NCBI GenBank assembly: GCA_008012115.1
Contig: SSEB01000003.1
Location: 558,001 to 622,000 of the forward strand
DNA from: Nevskiaceae bacterium
GTDB lineage: Bacteria > Pseudomonadota > Gammaproteobacteria > Nevskiales > Nevskiaceae
DNA: 64,000 nucleotides
Direction: 5' to 3'
Shown here: positions 1-8,761 of the stretch, piece after piece
Numbering within the stretch: the stretch's first letter is position 1
Layout: each line of letters starts with the position of its first letter
Translations under genes and position numbers: made by a program
Notes under the pieces: generated by a model
What the model saw: the letters and a program-made list of their open reading frames with translations, nothing else
What the model was told of the DNA's origin: nothing
The model's database searches: none

Positions 1-2073
1 CTGTGGCTTTTAGCCGGTATTGCGCTGGCCTCATCGCAGCTGTCCGCCGCCGACGACGGCGCCAATACCGATTGGCCGCTCCTCGGTCGAACCGCGGATA
101 TGCAGCATGAGAGCCCCCTGCAGCAGATCAACGCTACGAACGTGAAGAACCTGGGGCTGGCGTGGTACGCCGATATGCCTTCGTCCGACGGTCTGGTCGG
201 CAACCCGATGGTGGTTGACGGCGTCGTCTACCAGAGCGGCCCGGCAGGCCGTGCCTATGCCAACGATCTGCGAACCGGGAAGCTGCTGTGGCAGTACACC
301 GCCGAAGTGAATCTCGCGCGCATGGGCCGGATGCCCTGGTGGGCCCGACGTTACAACCGGGGTCTTGCCACGCACGGTGACAAGGTCTTCATCACCTCCG
401 GTGACTGCCGGCTGATCGCGCTTGATCGCAAAACCGGAAAGAAGGTCTGGGAAGTGGAGGCCTGCGATCCCACCGGAGCCGAAGGGATGTACGGCATCAC
501 CGGTGCGCCACGCTTGGGCAACGGTATGGTGTTCATCGGCAACACCTGCGGCGACACAGGCGTCGGCCGCGGGTATGTCGACGCCTATGACGAGAACACC
601 GGCGCGCGAAAGTGGCGTTTCTACACCGTTCCCGACGACCCCGCCAAAGGTCCGCAGAAGACGCCTGAACTTGAGGCGGCTGCCAAAACCTGGGGCACGG
701 ACTGGTACAAGAAATCGCATGGCTGCGGCAGCGTCTGGGAAGCGATCACCTACGACCAGCAACTGAACCAGGTCTATCTCGGAGTCGACGGTCCTTCGCC
801 GTGGAATCCGGCGATGCGTGCGGCCGACGCCGGTGATGAGCTCTACACGAATGCCGTCGTTGCTCTGGACGCGTCGACCGGAAAATACCTGTGGCACTAC
901 ACGGTCACGCCGCACGACGGCTGGAACTACAACCCGACCTCGCACCTCATGCTCGCGAATCTGCCCTTGGAGGGCAGTACGCGCCGAGTGGTGATGGCGG
1001 CACCCAAGAATGGCTTCTTCTATGTGCTCGATGCCAAGACCGGCAAGTTCATCTCAGCCAACAACTTCACCCCAGTGAACTGGGCTTCGCGCATCGACGC
1101 CAAGACCGGACGCCCGGTCACGCTGCCCGACGCACGCTATTGGGAACATCCCGGCAAACGAACCGTGGTGCTGCCGGCCAATTCCGGCGCGCACAACTGG
1201 CAGGCGATGGCATTCAATCCCGCAACCGGATTGGTTTACATCCCCGTCGCTTCTGCACCGCAAGCGCTGACCGCTGATCCGAGCGACGTGGTTGGTGGAG
1301 TGCGCTCGGACGACTACATCGGGTTCGGCAAGGATCCGAAGTGGAAGGCCTACGGTGAACTGGTCGCCTGGGATCCTGTGAAGCAACAGGCGCGCTGGCG
1401 CGTCCGCCGCAAGCTGCCGATGAACGGCGGCATGCTGACAACGGCCGGTAACCTTGTTTTCGAAGGGACGGGCGACGGAAAGTTCGAGGCGTATGCTGCC
1501 GATACCGGCAAGCTGCTGTGGTCCTTCAACGTCGGAGGCTCGGTGCTGGCCGCTCCGTCTACGGTGAATATCGACGGCAAGCAGATGGTGCTGGTTTCCG
1601 TAGGCAACGGTGGCTCATCCAATATCGGCGCCTCGCTGGCGCGACTCGCGTCGACGCCCAAGACGCGCACCCAGGCCCGGTTGCTGGCCTTTGCGCTCGA
1701 CGCCAAAGCACCCTTGCCCGAGGCGAAGGCGCCGGAGCTTCCCAAGCCGCCTCTGGCGCGGTTCCCAGAGGATCAGGTGAAAAAAGGCGCAGTGCTCTTC
1801 GACCAGTACACCTGCGTCTACTGTCACGGACATGGCGCGGAGTCCGCCAACGGCGCGATCAAGGATTTGCGCTTTGCAACCGCCGAAACACACCAGCAGT
1901 TCGCTGCCATCGTCTACGGCGCCCGCATCGACAAGGGCATGCCGCCATTCCCGGATATCCCGGCGGATGATCTGAAAGCGATCCAGGCCTACATCATCAA
2001 TCAGGCCTGGGATGGGTATGAAGCGGCCTCGAAAAAGGAGTCGGCAAAGAAGTCGCCTTCCCAGAAGCATTAA
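1..2073 (+). CDS. PQQ-dependent quinohaemoprotein alcohol dehydrogenase (5' partial)
   Basis: Periplasmic PQQ-dependent dehydrogenase that oxidises alcohols and passes electrons to its own haem. The reading frame is open from base 1 and begins inside a signal peptide (hydrophobic LWLLAGIALASS, cleavage near SAADDG), so the true start lies just outside the window. Propeller-type repeats such as ALDASTGKYLWHY and AYAADTGKLLWSF are spread over codons 50-560. A C-terminal cytochrome c domain has CVYCH at codons 605-609 and a likely Met ligand (GMPPF) at codon 647. The downstream pqq operon supplies the cofactor. Substrate cannot be told from sequence; a secondary alcohol or polyvinyl-alcohol type enzyme is equally possible. 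Confidence 0.93.
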   Translation: MWLLAGIALASSQLSAADDGANTDWPLLGRTADMQHESPLQQINATNVKNLGLAWYADMPSSDGLVGNPMVVDGVVYQSGPAGRAYANDLRTGKLLWQYTAEVNLARMGRMPWWARRYNRGLATHGDKVFITSGDCRLIALDRKTGKKVWEVEACDPTGAEGMYGITGAPRLGNGMVFIGNTCGDTGVGRGYVDAYDENTGARKWRFYTVPDDPAKGPQKTPELEAAAKTWGTDWYKKSHGCGSVWEAITYDQQLNQVYLGVDGPSPWNPAMRAADAGDELYTNAVVALDASTGKYLWHYTVTPHDGWNYNPTSHLMLANLPLEGSTRRVVMAAPKNGFFYVLDAKTGKFISANNFTPVNWASRIDAKTGRPVTLPDARYWEHPGKRTVVLPANSGAHNWQAMAFNPATGLVYIPVASAPQALTADPSDVVGGVRSDDYIGFGKDPKWKAYGELVAWDPVKQQARWRVRRKLPMNGGMLTTAGNLVFEGTGDGKFEAYAADTGKLLWSFNVGGSVLAAPSTVNIDGKQMVLVSVGNGGSSNIGASLARLASTPKTRTQARLLAFALDAKAPLPEAKAPELPKPPLARFPEDQVKKGAVLFDQYTCVYCHGHGAESANGAIKDLRFATAETHQQFAAIVYGARIDKGMPPFPDIPADDLKAIQAYIINQAWDGYEAASKKESAKKSPSQKH

Positions 2074-2091
2074 CCAGCATGAAGCACGCGG

Positions 2092-2120
2092 CATCCGGGG
2101 TGCGGCTCAAGCCCCGGATG
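2092..2120. other. 9-bp stem hairpin behind the dehydrogenase gene
   Basis: Inverted repeat CATCCGGGG (2092-2100) / CCCCGGATG (2112-2120) with an 11-nt loop, 19 bases after the dehydrogenase stop. There is no T-tract, so it could be a weak or factor-dependent terminator or an RNA-processing structure between the dehydrogenase and pqqA. Confidence 0.4.
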
Positions 2121-2126
2121 GCGTCG

Positions 2127-2166
2127 TCACCCAGTTCCGTTATCACCCAGTTCCGTTATCACCCAG
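2127..2166 (+). repeat. Two and a half tandem copies of a 16-bp unit upstream of pqqA
   Basis: The unit TCACCCAGTTCCGTTA occurs at 2127-2142 and 2143-2158, followed by a half copy TCACCCAG at 2159-2166. It ends 26 bases before the pqqA start and just upstream of its AGGAGG ribosome site (2181-2186). It may be a tandem operator or only a slippage duplication. Confidence 0.7.
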
Positions 2167-2192
2167 CACCCGTGCCACATAGGAGGTCAGTC

Positions 2193-2288
2193 ATGAAGCA
2201 GTGGAAGAAGCCTGTATTTATCGAGATCGCAATGGACTGCGAGATCAATTCCTACGTCACCGAATCGCTTGATGGAGACCGAGTCTGA
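2193..2288 (+). CDS. pqqA: PqqA, precursor peptide of pyrroloquinoline quinone
   Basis: Ribosomally made precursor of PQQ, 31 residues, starting MKQWKKPVF. The diagnostic E-x3-Y motif is present (E17, I18, N19, S20, Y21); this Glu and Tyr are cross-linked by PqqE to form the PQQ skeleton. The start is fixed by a perfect AGGAGG site at 2181-2186. It is somewhat longer than the 22-24 residues usual for PqqA, with seven or so extra residues after the Tyr region. Its stop codon overlaps the inferred CTG start of pqqB. Confidence 0.93.
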   Translation: MKQWKKPVFIEIAMDCEINSYVTESLDGDRV

Positions 2289-3172
2289 GGGTCCGCGTCC
2301 TGGGGGCGGCTGCCGGTGGCGGATTCCCGCAATGGAACTGCGCCTGCCCCAACTGCGCCGGCGTGCGCGGCGGCACAATGAAAGCCAAGCCGCGCACGCA
2401 GGCCTGCATCGCCATCAGCGGTGACGGGGACCACTGGTACTTGATCGGCGCGAGTCCGGAGATTCGCGCGCAGATCGAATCGTTCCCGGCGCTGCACCCG
2501 CGCCCGCCGCGGCAGACCCCGCTGGCCGGTATCCTCCTGCTCAACGGCGACCTCGACCACACACTCGGGCTGTTGTCGCTGCGCGAGTGGTCGCGGCTCG
2601 ATATTTATGCAACCTCTGCCGTGCAGGCCGCGTTTACGCAGGGCAATATCCTGAATCGCGCACTGCAGCGGTACGAGAATCACAGCGTGTGGCATCGTAT
2701 CGAGCCGGGCCAGTCGTTCGAGCTGAAAGGCGGTCTCCGGATCGACCCAATCGCCGTTCCCGGAAAGCCGCCCATCTACGTTACCGATACCAACCGCGCG
2801 GATCGCGAGTGGAACCTGGGCTTGCGCATTGCACAGGGTGATAGCGTGATCGGCTATTTTCCGGGAGTGGCGGCGGTGGATGCGGCACTGGCGCGCGCGT
2901 TGACCGGGCTGCAGGCCCTGTTTTTTGACGGCACCCTCTGGGCCGATGACGAACTGATCTCTCTCGGTCTTGCGCAGGTGCGCGGTCGCGACATGGCGCA
3001 CCTGCCGGTGGCCGAGACCCTGCGGCACTTGCACGATCTGGATACGTCCAGGCGCTGGTTCATTCACGTCAACAACACCAATCCCATCCTTGATGAGGCC
3101 TCCGAGCCGGCCCGGCGCGTTCGCGATGCGGGCTGGCGTGTGGCAGAGGACGGCGAGGAGTTCGCGTTATGA
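2285..3172 (+). CDS. pqqB: PqqB, PQQ biosynthesis metallo-beta-lactamase-fold protein
   Basis: PqqB (295 residues) is a beta-lactamase-fold oxidoreductase acting late in PQQ synthesis. The family N-terminus (RVRVLGAAAGGGFPQWNC followed by a zinc-type CxxC) is read in frame immediately after pqqA. An in-frame stop at 2270-2272 leaves no ATG, GTG or TTG before that motif. The only plausible start is CTG at 2285, overlapping the pqqA stop as CTGA and preceded by GGAGA (2274-2278). Calling the first GTG at 2363 would delete the conserved N-terminus. The 3' end overlaps pqqC by ATGA. Confidence 0.9.
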   Translation: MRVRVLGAAAGGGFPQWNCACPNCAGVRGGTMKAKPRTQACIAISGDGDHWYLIGASPEIRAQIESFPALHPRPPRQTPLAGILLLNGDLDHTLGLLSLREWSRLDIYATSAVQAAFTQGNILNRALQRYENHSVWHRIEPGQSFELKGGLRIDPIAVPGKPPIYVTDTNRADREWNLGLRIAQGDSVIGYFPGVAAVDAALARALTGLQALFFDGTLWADDELISLGLAQVRGRDMAHLPVAETLRHLHDLDTSRRWFIHVNNTNPILDEASEPARRVRDAGWRVAEDGEEFAL

Positions 3173-3870
3173 CGGCGTTGTCGCCCGAAGCGTTTGTCGA
3201 ACGCCTGCGCCAGGAAGGCGCGCAGCGTTATCACGATCATCATCCCTTCCATCAGGCCATGCATGCGGGACGGCTGACCCGCAAGCAATTGCAGGAATGG
3301 GTACGCAACCGCTACTACTACCAGTCGCGCATCCCCATCAAGGACGCGTTGATCGTTGCCAAGTCGGAAGACCCGGCGTTCCGCCGGATGTGGCTGCGTC
3401 GCATCCGCGATCAGGACGGCGAGCAGGGCGGCGAAGGCGGCTTGGAGAAGTGGTTGCGACTGGCCGAAGGCGCGGGCCTCCCCCGCGCAGCCGTCGCCCG
3501 ATTCGACGGCGTGCTGCCCGCGGTTCGCTTCGCCTGCGACGCCTACGTTGATCTGGTCCGCAGCCGGTCGCTGCTGGAAGCGGTCGCATCCTCGCTGACG
3601 GAGTTCTTTGCGCCGGACCTGATGTCGCGAAGGATCGATGCCTGGGAGCAGCACTATCCGTGGATCGACGGCGCCAGCCTGGCCTACTTCCGCTCGCGGG
3701 TGACGCGCGCAAAACTCGATGCGGACGACGCCATCGGCTTCGTGACGGCAATGGCCACGACGCGCGAAACGCAGGATCAGGCCATCGCAGCGCTGATCCG
3801 CAAGACCGAGGTACTCTGGGCGCTGCTCGATGCGCTGCAGCTGGCCTATCCGCTGGACGCCATACCGTGA
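3169..3870 (+). CDS. pqqC: PqqC, pyrroloquinoline-quinone synthase
   Basis: Cofactor-free oxidase that performs the final ring closure and eight-electron oxidation to PQQ in the cytoplasm. The 233-residue length is close to the family norm (about 240-250). The His-rich N-terminal stretch HDHHPFHQAMHAG and the segment RNRYYYQSRIPIKDA are the conserved active-site helices of PqqC. ATG at 3169 overlaps the pqqB stop by four bases and the gene ends in a GTGA overlap with pqqD, so translation of the whole operon is coupled. Confidence 0.96.
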   Translation: MTALSPEAFVERLRQEGAQRYHDHHPFHQAMHAGRLTRKQLQEWVRNRYYYQSRIPIKDALIVAKSEDPAFRRMWLRRIRDQDGEQGGEGGLEKWLRLAEGAGLPRAAVARFDGVLPAVRFACDAYVDLVRSRSLLEAVASSLTEFFAPDLMSRRIDAWEQHYPWIDGASLAYFRSRVTRAKLDADDAIGFVTAMATTRETQDQAIAALIRKTEVLWALLDALQLAYPLDAIP

Positions 3871-4145
3871 AGCTGGATCGCAACAGCGTCCCGCGCCTGG
3901 CTGCGAAGGTTCGCCTGCAGTTCGACCGTCACAGCGGCCGGCATTTGCTGCTGTACCCGGAGCGCGGCATGCAGTTGGAGGACAGCGCGGCAGCGATCAT
4001 CAAGCGCTGCGATGGCGTTCACAGCATCGCGGAGATCGCCAGCCATCTGGCCGTCGAATTCGACGCGGACGCCTCTGACATCGAATCCGATGCACTCGAA
4101 TTCCTGCAGGCGCTCTGCGATCGCGCATTGCTGGTCGTCGCATGA
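3867..4145 (+). CDS. pqqD: PqqD, PqqA-binding chaperone
   Basis: Small peptide chaperone (92 residues) that binds PqqA and presents it to the radical SAM enzyme PqqE. The sequence VPRLAAKVRLQFDRHSGRH and the C-terminal IAEIASHLAVEFDADASDIESD region follow the PqqD winged-helix pattern. The start is GTG at 3867, overlapping the pqqC stop as GTGA; the end overlaps the pqqE ATG. Longer in-frame extension upstream lies inside pqqC and is not real. Confidence 0.93.
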   Translation: MKLDRNSVPRLAAKVRLQFDRHSGRHLLLYPERGMQLEDSAAAIIKRCDGVHSIAEIASHLAVEFDADASDIESDALEFLQALCDRALLVVA

Positions 4146-5236
4146 CTGCACATCGACCCTACACGTTAATCGCCGAGCTGAGCTACCGCTGCCCGTTGCA
4201 GTGCGTCTATTGCTCGAATCCGCTCGACCTGCGCCGCCGCCGCACGGAGCTGGCCACGGCAGACTGGTTGCGTGCCTTCCGTGAAGCGGAAGCGATGGGC
4301 GTGGTCCAGGTCAGTTTCTCGGGCGGCGAGCCGCTGCTCCGGGACGATCTTGAAGACCTGGTCGCCGGCGCGCACGCGGCCGGGCTCTACGTGAACCTGG
4401 CGACGTCCGGGGTGCCGTTGAAGCGTGAACGCCTTCTGTCACTCAAGAGTGCAGGGCTGGATAACGTCCAGATTTCGATACAGGACACCGACGAGGGCCA
4501 GGCCGAGAAGATCTGCGGTGGCCGCTTCCTGGAGGCAAAGCTTCAGGCTGCCGCCTGGGTCAAGGAAATGGGCTTGCCGTTGACGATCAACGTGGTTCTG
4601 CATCGTCAGAACCTGGATCGTATCGATGATTTCGTCGCCCTGGCGGAGCGGCTGCATGCGGATCGGCTGGAGCTGGCCAACACCCAGTATCAAGGCTGGG
4701 CGCTGCCAAACCGCGCGTGGCTGCTGCCAAACCGGCACCAGCTGGAACATGCGCGCAGCGTGGCATTGGCCGCGCGCGAGCGGCTCAAAGATCGCATGGA
4801 AGTCCTGTTCGTTCTGCCGGACTATTTCAGCGAGACGCCGAAGCCTTGCATGGGCGGCTGGGGGCAGCGCTTCATCCTCATCGCGCCGGACGGGCTCGTG
4901 CTGCCCTGTCACCAGGCGCATACCCTGCCGGGCCTGTCGTTTGCCAATCTGCGCGAGCATTCACTCCGCTGGATCTGGGACGAATCCCCGGGCTTCGTTC
5001 ACTTTCGCGGCGAACAATGGATGCAGGAGCCCTGCCGAAGCTGCGAACGCCGCAAGCAGGATTTCGGCGGTTGCCGCTGCCAGGCCTGGCACCTCACGGG
5101 TGATGCCGCGGCCACGGATCCGACCTGTCATCTGTCGCCGAACCATGCACTGATTGTCGACGCACGCGAAACCGGCAATGGGCAGCCGGACGCTCCGCCG
5201 GTGTATCGCACCATGGCGGCGCCCTCGCCACGATAA
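4142..5236 (+). CDS. pqqE: PqqE, radical SAM/SPASM PqqA cross-linking enzyme
   Basis: PqqE (364 residues) forms the Glu-Tyr carbon-carbon bond in PqqA. The radical SAM cluster motif is C17-x3-C21-x2-C24. A C-terminal SPASM region binds auxiliary iron-sulfur clusters, with Cys residues in KPCMGGWGQ, VLPCHQAHTL, PCRSCERRKQ and GGCRC. ATG overlaps the pqqD stop. It is the last gene of the operon; bases 5237-5356 after it show no clear terminator and face the convergent SDR gene. Confidence 0.96.
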   Translation: MTAHRPYTLIAELSYRCPLQCVYCSNPLDLRRRRTELATADWLRAFREAEAMGVVQVSFSGGEPLLRDDLEDLVAGAHAAGLYVNLATSGVPLKRERLLSLKSAGLDNVQISIQDTDEGQAEKICGGRFLEAKLQAAAWVKEMGLPLTINVVLHRQNLDRIDDFVALAERLHADRLELANTQYQGWALPNRAWLLPNRHQLEHARSVALAARERLKDRMEVLFVLPDYFSETPKPCMGGWGQRFILIAPDGLVLPCHQAHTLPGLSFANLREHSLRWIWDESPGFVHFRGEQWMQEPCRSCERRKQDFGGCRCQAWHLTGDAAATDPTCHLSPNHALIVDARETGNGQPDAPPVYRTMAAPSPR

Positions 5237-5356
5237 GTCACGCGCCACGCCCGCGGGCGGCAAGCGGCCGTCGCTGCGGATGGTCCAGATTGACCGGCGT
5301 TCAAGTCAGCAGCCGTTCGAGCGGGGCGATCGCTGACACGCCGACGCGATTGTCGC

Positions 5357-6118
5357 TTAACGCGCCAGATAGCCGCCATCCACCGCAAAGCAGGCGCCAT
5401 TGGCGTAGCTGCCGCGGTCGGAGCACAACCACAGCGCCATGTCGGCGATCTCCTCGGCGCGGCCGACGCGGCCGGCGGGGATGGTGCTGGCGGTGTGTTC
5501 GCGGAACTGCGCATTGGACAGCACCGGCGCGGTCATCGGCGTCTCGATGATGCCGGGTGCGATCACGTTGCAGCGGAGGCCGCGCGCGCCGTATTCCAGC
5601 GCCGCCGCCTTGGTCAGGCCAAGCACGCCGTGCTTGGCGGCGACGTAGCCCGGCACGCCGGCGAAGGCGATCTGGCTGGCCACCGAGCCGGTGTTGACGA
5701 TGCTGCCGCCGCCGTTCTTGAGCATCGCCGGAATCTGCGCGCGCATGGCGTAGAACACGCCGGAGAGGTTGATGGCGATGATGCGGTCCCACAGTTCCAG
5801 CGGGTACTCGACCAGGCCCGGCGGCATCGGCCCGTCGGAGATGCCGGCGTTGTTGAAGGCGGCGTCGAGGCGGCCGTAGTTTTTCAGTGCCGCCTCAACC
5901 AGGTGTTCGTGGTCGTGCGGCTTGGCGACATCGGTGCGCACGAAGATCGCATCGCCGCCGAGTTCGCGGATGTCCTTGACCAGCGCTTCGCCGAGGTCGG
6001 CGTCGAGATCGGCCAGCACCAGTCGCGCGCCTTCCTCGGCGAAGCGCGAGGCCGCCGCGCGACCGATGCCGCCGGTGGCGCCGGTGATGATCGCGACCTT
6101 GTTCTTGAGTTCGTTCAT
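5357..6118 (-). CDS. Short-chain dehydrogenase/reductase (classical SDR)
   Basis: NAD(P)-dependent oxidoreductase of 253 residues. The cofactor motif TGATGGIG is near residue 15, NNAG near 90, the catalytic Ser in VNTGSVAS, and Tyr-x3-Lys in GYVAAKHG; the C-terminal FAVDGGYLA is typical. It is expressed leftward, with its start 39 bases beyond 114-bp element 1. It may share transcripts with the LuxR gene further upstream. Substrate is unknown; the catabolic setting suggests a steroid-like or alicyclic alcohol. Confidence 0.9.
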   Translation of the reverse strand: MNELKNKVAIITGATGGIGRAAASRFAEEGARLVLADLDADLGEALVKDIRELGGDAIFVRTDVAKPHDHEHLVEAALKNYGRLDAAFNNAGISDGPMPPGLVEYPLELWDRIIAINLSGVFYAMRAQIPAMLKNGGGSIVNTGSVASQIAFAGVPGYVAAKHGVLGLTKAAALEYGARGLRCNVIAPGIIETPMTAPVLSNAQFREHTASTIPAGRVGRAEEIADMALWLCSDRGSYANGACFAVDGGYLAR

Positions 6119-6157
6119 GGGGAGTCCGTCGGTGCAGGAGAACAGGCGTCGGCAGGT

Positions 6158-6271
6158 GCCACCCGCTGTCGCCGTTTTTCCTGGGGGAGTTGTTATATTT
6201 TATTTATTGAATAAAAATTAAACTAATAAAAAATCACGATCTGATGCGATGCTGCAGGGCGAGCGGGTGGC
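6158..6271 (+). repeat. 114-bp symmetric AT-core element, copy 1
   Basis: Seven elements of exactly this length share one layout (element coordinates): ACCCGCT at 4-10, a CCTGGG-like box near 23-28, GTTAT at 35-39, an A/T core, ATAAC at 76-80 and AGCGGGT at 105-111. Copy 1 has perfect outer arms, GTTAT at 6192 and a degenerate inner right box (ATCAC). It lies between the LuxR gene (3' side) and the SDR start, both on the minus strand. No target duplication is visible. Confidence 0.9.
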
Positions 6272-6359
6272 GGCTTTCGGGTCATGGCCAGCGGTGCGGA
6301 AAGGCCGGACCCTGCGGGCGCGACGATGTGGCGCCGGCAATTCACTGGCCAACGCGACC

Positions 6360-7547
6360 TCACCCCAGCGATGCCACGCTGCTCAGCAGCTTGCGCACCA
6401 GCATGGTCTGCCGTGTCACGCCGGTCTTGCTGAAGATGAAGCGCAGGTAGGTGCGAGCGGTGTTGAGCTTGATGCCGAGCTGCTCCGCGGTTTCCTCGAT
6501 GGTGCGGCCATTGGCCAGCGACAGCGCCATCGCCGCCTCGATGCGGGTGAGCCCGAACAGCTGCTGCACGACGCGTTGCGAGGATTGCGCGAAGCTGGAT
6601 TCCGGATCGCGCAGGAACAGCACCGCCGCCGGACGCTGGCGGTTGACCGTCCACGGTCCTTCCGGCAGCGGGCGCACCACCACGCCGAGGCTGGCGCGCC
6701 CGGAGGGCCGCGTCAGCGCCATCGCCTCGATCATCGCGGGGCCGCTGCTGGTGTGGCCCGCCAGCGCCTCGCGCACCAGGCGCTGCAGCTCCTGGCCCTC
6801 GCTGCGGTTGTCGGCGCACAGCACGTTCTGCTCCAGGCGCAGCCCGTCCTTCTCGGCGAGGATGCGCTTGGCTTCCGGATTGAGATCGAGCACCGCGCCG
6901 TTGCGCCCGAGGCTGACGGTGCCCAGCTGCATGCGGTTGACCACGCCGGCAAACAGCTGGCGCTCCGTCTCCAGGCCGTCGAGGCGCGAGTGCAGCTGCA
7001 GCGCGCGGCGCAGGTGCGGCAGCAGCAGGCGGCACAGCGCCTTGTCGCCGTCGGAGAACGGCGGGCGGTCGTGTCCGCGCGAGACGCGGAAGCGGCACTC
7101 GGTGCCGTCGGCGGTGTGGATATCGGCGCCGATCAGGTACTGCACGTCCAGCGGCTTGAGGTATTCGCGGTACAGCGCGCTATGGGTCCACTCGGCGCCG
7201 ACCAGTTCCTCCGGCGTCATCACCTGGCCCTCGGGCAGGCCGACGAAAGGGTCGATGGTGAAGAAGTGGTTCTGGTACGCCTCGGTGGCGTCGTCGGCGG
7301 CGGTGTCGGTGTTGAGCATGACGCCGCTGGACACCGGCGTCGGCGGCCGCAGGATCAGCGTCACATGCTTGGCCTGCAGCGCCTCGCACATCAGGTTGAG
7401 CGCGGTGTGCCAGGGCGGATCCTCGGTGGGGCCGTCGTAGATCGCGTTGAAGAAGCCGTTGAGCCGCTCGATGTCGCCCAGGTTGCCGTTCCACGCGGGC
7501 GCCGTCGCGGCGGCGCCGGGAACCTTGGATCGGATCAGGTGGATCAT
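6360..7547 (-). CDS. LuxR-type HTH transcriptional regulator (paralogue A)
   Basis: Regulator of 395 residues with an uncharacterised N-terminal sensory region (about 1-320) and a C-terminal LuxR-type helix-turn-helix (about 330-390: FGLTRIEAAMAL, EETAEQLGIKLNTARTYL, FSKTGVTRQTMLVR). It has no receiver-domain phospho-site, so control is probably by ligand or protein contact. It is clearly paralogous along its length to the regulator at 36612-37757, and both end in the same SLG tail next to a 114-bp element. It probably controls the adjacent catabolic genes. Confidence 0.85.
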   Translation of the reverse strand: MIHLIRSKVPGAAATAPAWNGNLGDIERLNGFFNAIYDGPTEDPPWHTALNLMCEALQAKHVTLILRPPTPVSSGVMLNTDTAADDATEAYQNHFFTIDPFVGLPEGQVMTPEELVGAEWTHSALYREYLKPLDVQYLIGADIHTADGTECRFRVSRGHDRPPFSDGDKALCRLLLPHLRRALQLHSRLDGLETERQLFAGVVNRMQLGTVSLGRNGAVLDLNPEAKRILAEKDGLRLEQNVLCADNRSEGQELQRLVREALAGHTSSGPAMIEAMALTRPSGRASLGVVVRPLPEGPWTVNRQRPAAVLFLRDPESSFAQSSQRVVQQLFGLTRIEAAMALSLANGRTIEETAEQLGIKLNTARTYLRFIFSKTGVTRQTMLVRKLLSSVASLG

Positions 7548-7601
7548 GCTGGATGCTCCTGCGCGCGGATCGCGGCGCGATGGATGTTCCCTGGCTCGAG
7601 T

Positions 7602-8585
7602 CTAGCCCGGTACCGCGCCGGCGCTTCGTCCGGAATGACGAGCGGTCGCCGTCTGCGGCGCCGCAGCAAAACGCCGGCGCAAGGCCGCGGCGGCGGCGGT
7701 CAGCGCGCGGTCGGCATCGTCGAGCGCCCCGAGCATGCTGATGAAGCCGTGAATCTGGCCCGGCCAGCGGTGCAGCTGCGTGTCGACGCCGGCCGCGCGC
7801 AGGGCTTCGGCATAGGCCTCGCCCTCGTCGCACAGCGGGTCGTATTCCGCGGTGAAGACGGTTGCCGGCGCCAGTCCCGCCAGGCTGCGGGCGCGCAGCG
7901 GCGAGGCGCGGGCGTCGTCCACGCTTTGCGGACCGGGCAGGTACTGCTCGAAGAACCAGCGCATCATCGTGGCGCTCAACACATAGCCCTCCGCAAACGC
8001 ACGATAGCTGGCGGTATGCATGCCGGCGTCGGTGACCGGATACAGCAGCAGCTGGTGCGCCAGCGTGATGCCCTGCGCCGGCGCCCACTGCGCGGCGACG
8101 GCTGCGAGATTGCCGCCGGCGCTGTCGCCGGCCACCGCCAGGCGCGTGGCATCGCCGCCCAGCGTCGCGGCATGCGCGTGCACCCAGCGCAGCGCGGCGC
8201 AGGCATCGTCGACGGCCGCCGGAAACTTCGCCTCCGGCGCCAGCCGGTAGTCCACCGACACCACCAGGGTGCCAGCCCGCTGTGCCAGACAGCGGCAGAG
8301 ATTGTCGTGCGTGTCGAGGTTGCAGACGACGAAGCCGCCGCCGTGGAAGAACAGCGTCACCGGCCACGGACCGCTCGCCTCCGGCACGAAGAGGCGCAGG
8401 CGCAGCGGGCCGCCGGGGCCGTCGATGACGCGCTCCTCGATGCGCGCCACCGCATCGCCGGGTGCGTAGGCGCCGGAGGCGTTCATGGCAGCACGCAGCG
8501 CCGGCAGGGGCAGGGCGGCGGGGTCGAGCGGCGGCATCGCCGCCATGGCGTTGACGAGGGCTTGGGCTTGCGGATGGAGCGGCAT
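7602..8585 (-). CDS. Alpha/beta hydrolase of the hormone-sensitive lipase family
   Basis: Carboxylesterase of 327 residues. The oxyanion motif HGGGF is at 81-85, nucleophile Ser155 in GDSAGG, acid Asp249 in YDPLCDEG and His279 in IHGF, a complete HSL-family set. The start at 8585 is chosen because family proteins begin MPLHPQAQ and GGGA precedes it; a longer frame upstream lacks family similarity. It is co-directional with, and 54 bases upstream of, the LuxR gene. Likely substrates are short acyl esters. Confidence 0.9.
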   Translation of the reverse strand: MPLHPQAQALVNAMAAMPPLDPAALPLPALRAAMNASGAYAPGDAVARIEERVIDGPGGPLRLRLFVPEASGPWPVTLFFHGGGFVVCNLDTHDNLCRCLAQRAGTLVVSVDYRLAPEAKFPAAVDDACAALRWVHAHAATLGGDATRLAVAGDSAGGNLAAVAAQWAPAQGITLAHQLLLYPVTDAGMHTASYRAFAEGYVLSATMMRWFFEQYLPGPQSVDDARASPLRARSLAGLAPATVFTAEYDPLCDEGEAYAEALRAAGVDTQLHRWPGQIHGFISMLGALDDADRALTAAAAALRRRFAAAPQTATARHSGRSAGAVPG

Positions 8586-8761
8586 GACGCGTTCCCGTGG
8601 ACAGGATGCCGCGATTGTCGGCCTGTCGTGCCGCCCGGGGATCGTCCGTTTTGAGATATGGCGTCGGACGAAGCCGCGCCACGCCTGCCTGCCCACACTC
8701 GCGGTCATGCCCGGCGTCCGCCGCCGGCCCGCAAATCCGCAAACCATAGTGAGGGCACGAC

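Noticed and set aside
6249-8654. 801-codon plus-strand frame opposite the LuxR and hydrolase genes
   Set aside because: Begins inside element copy 1 and is antisense to two well-supported genes; no recognisable domain.
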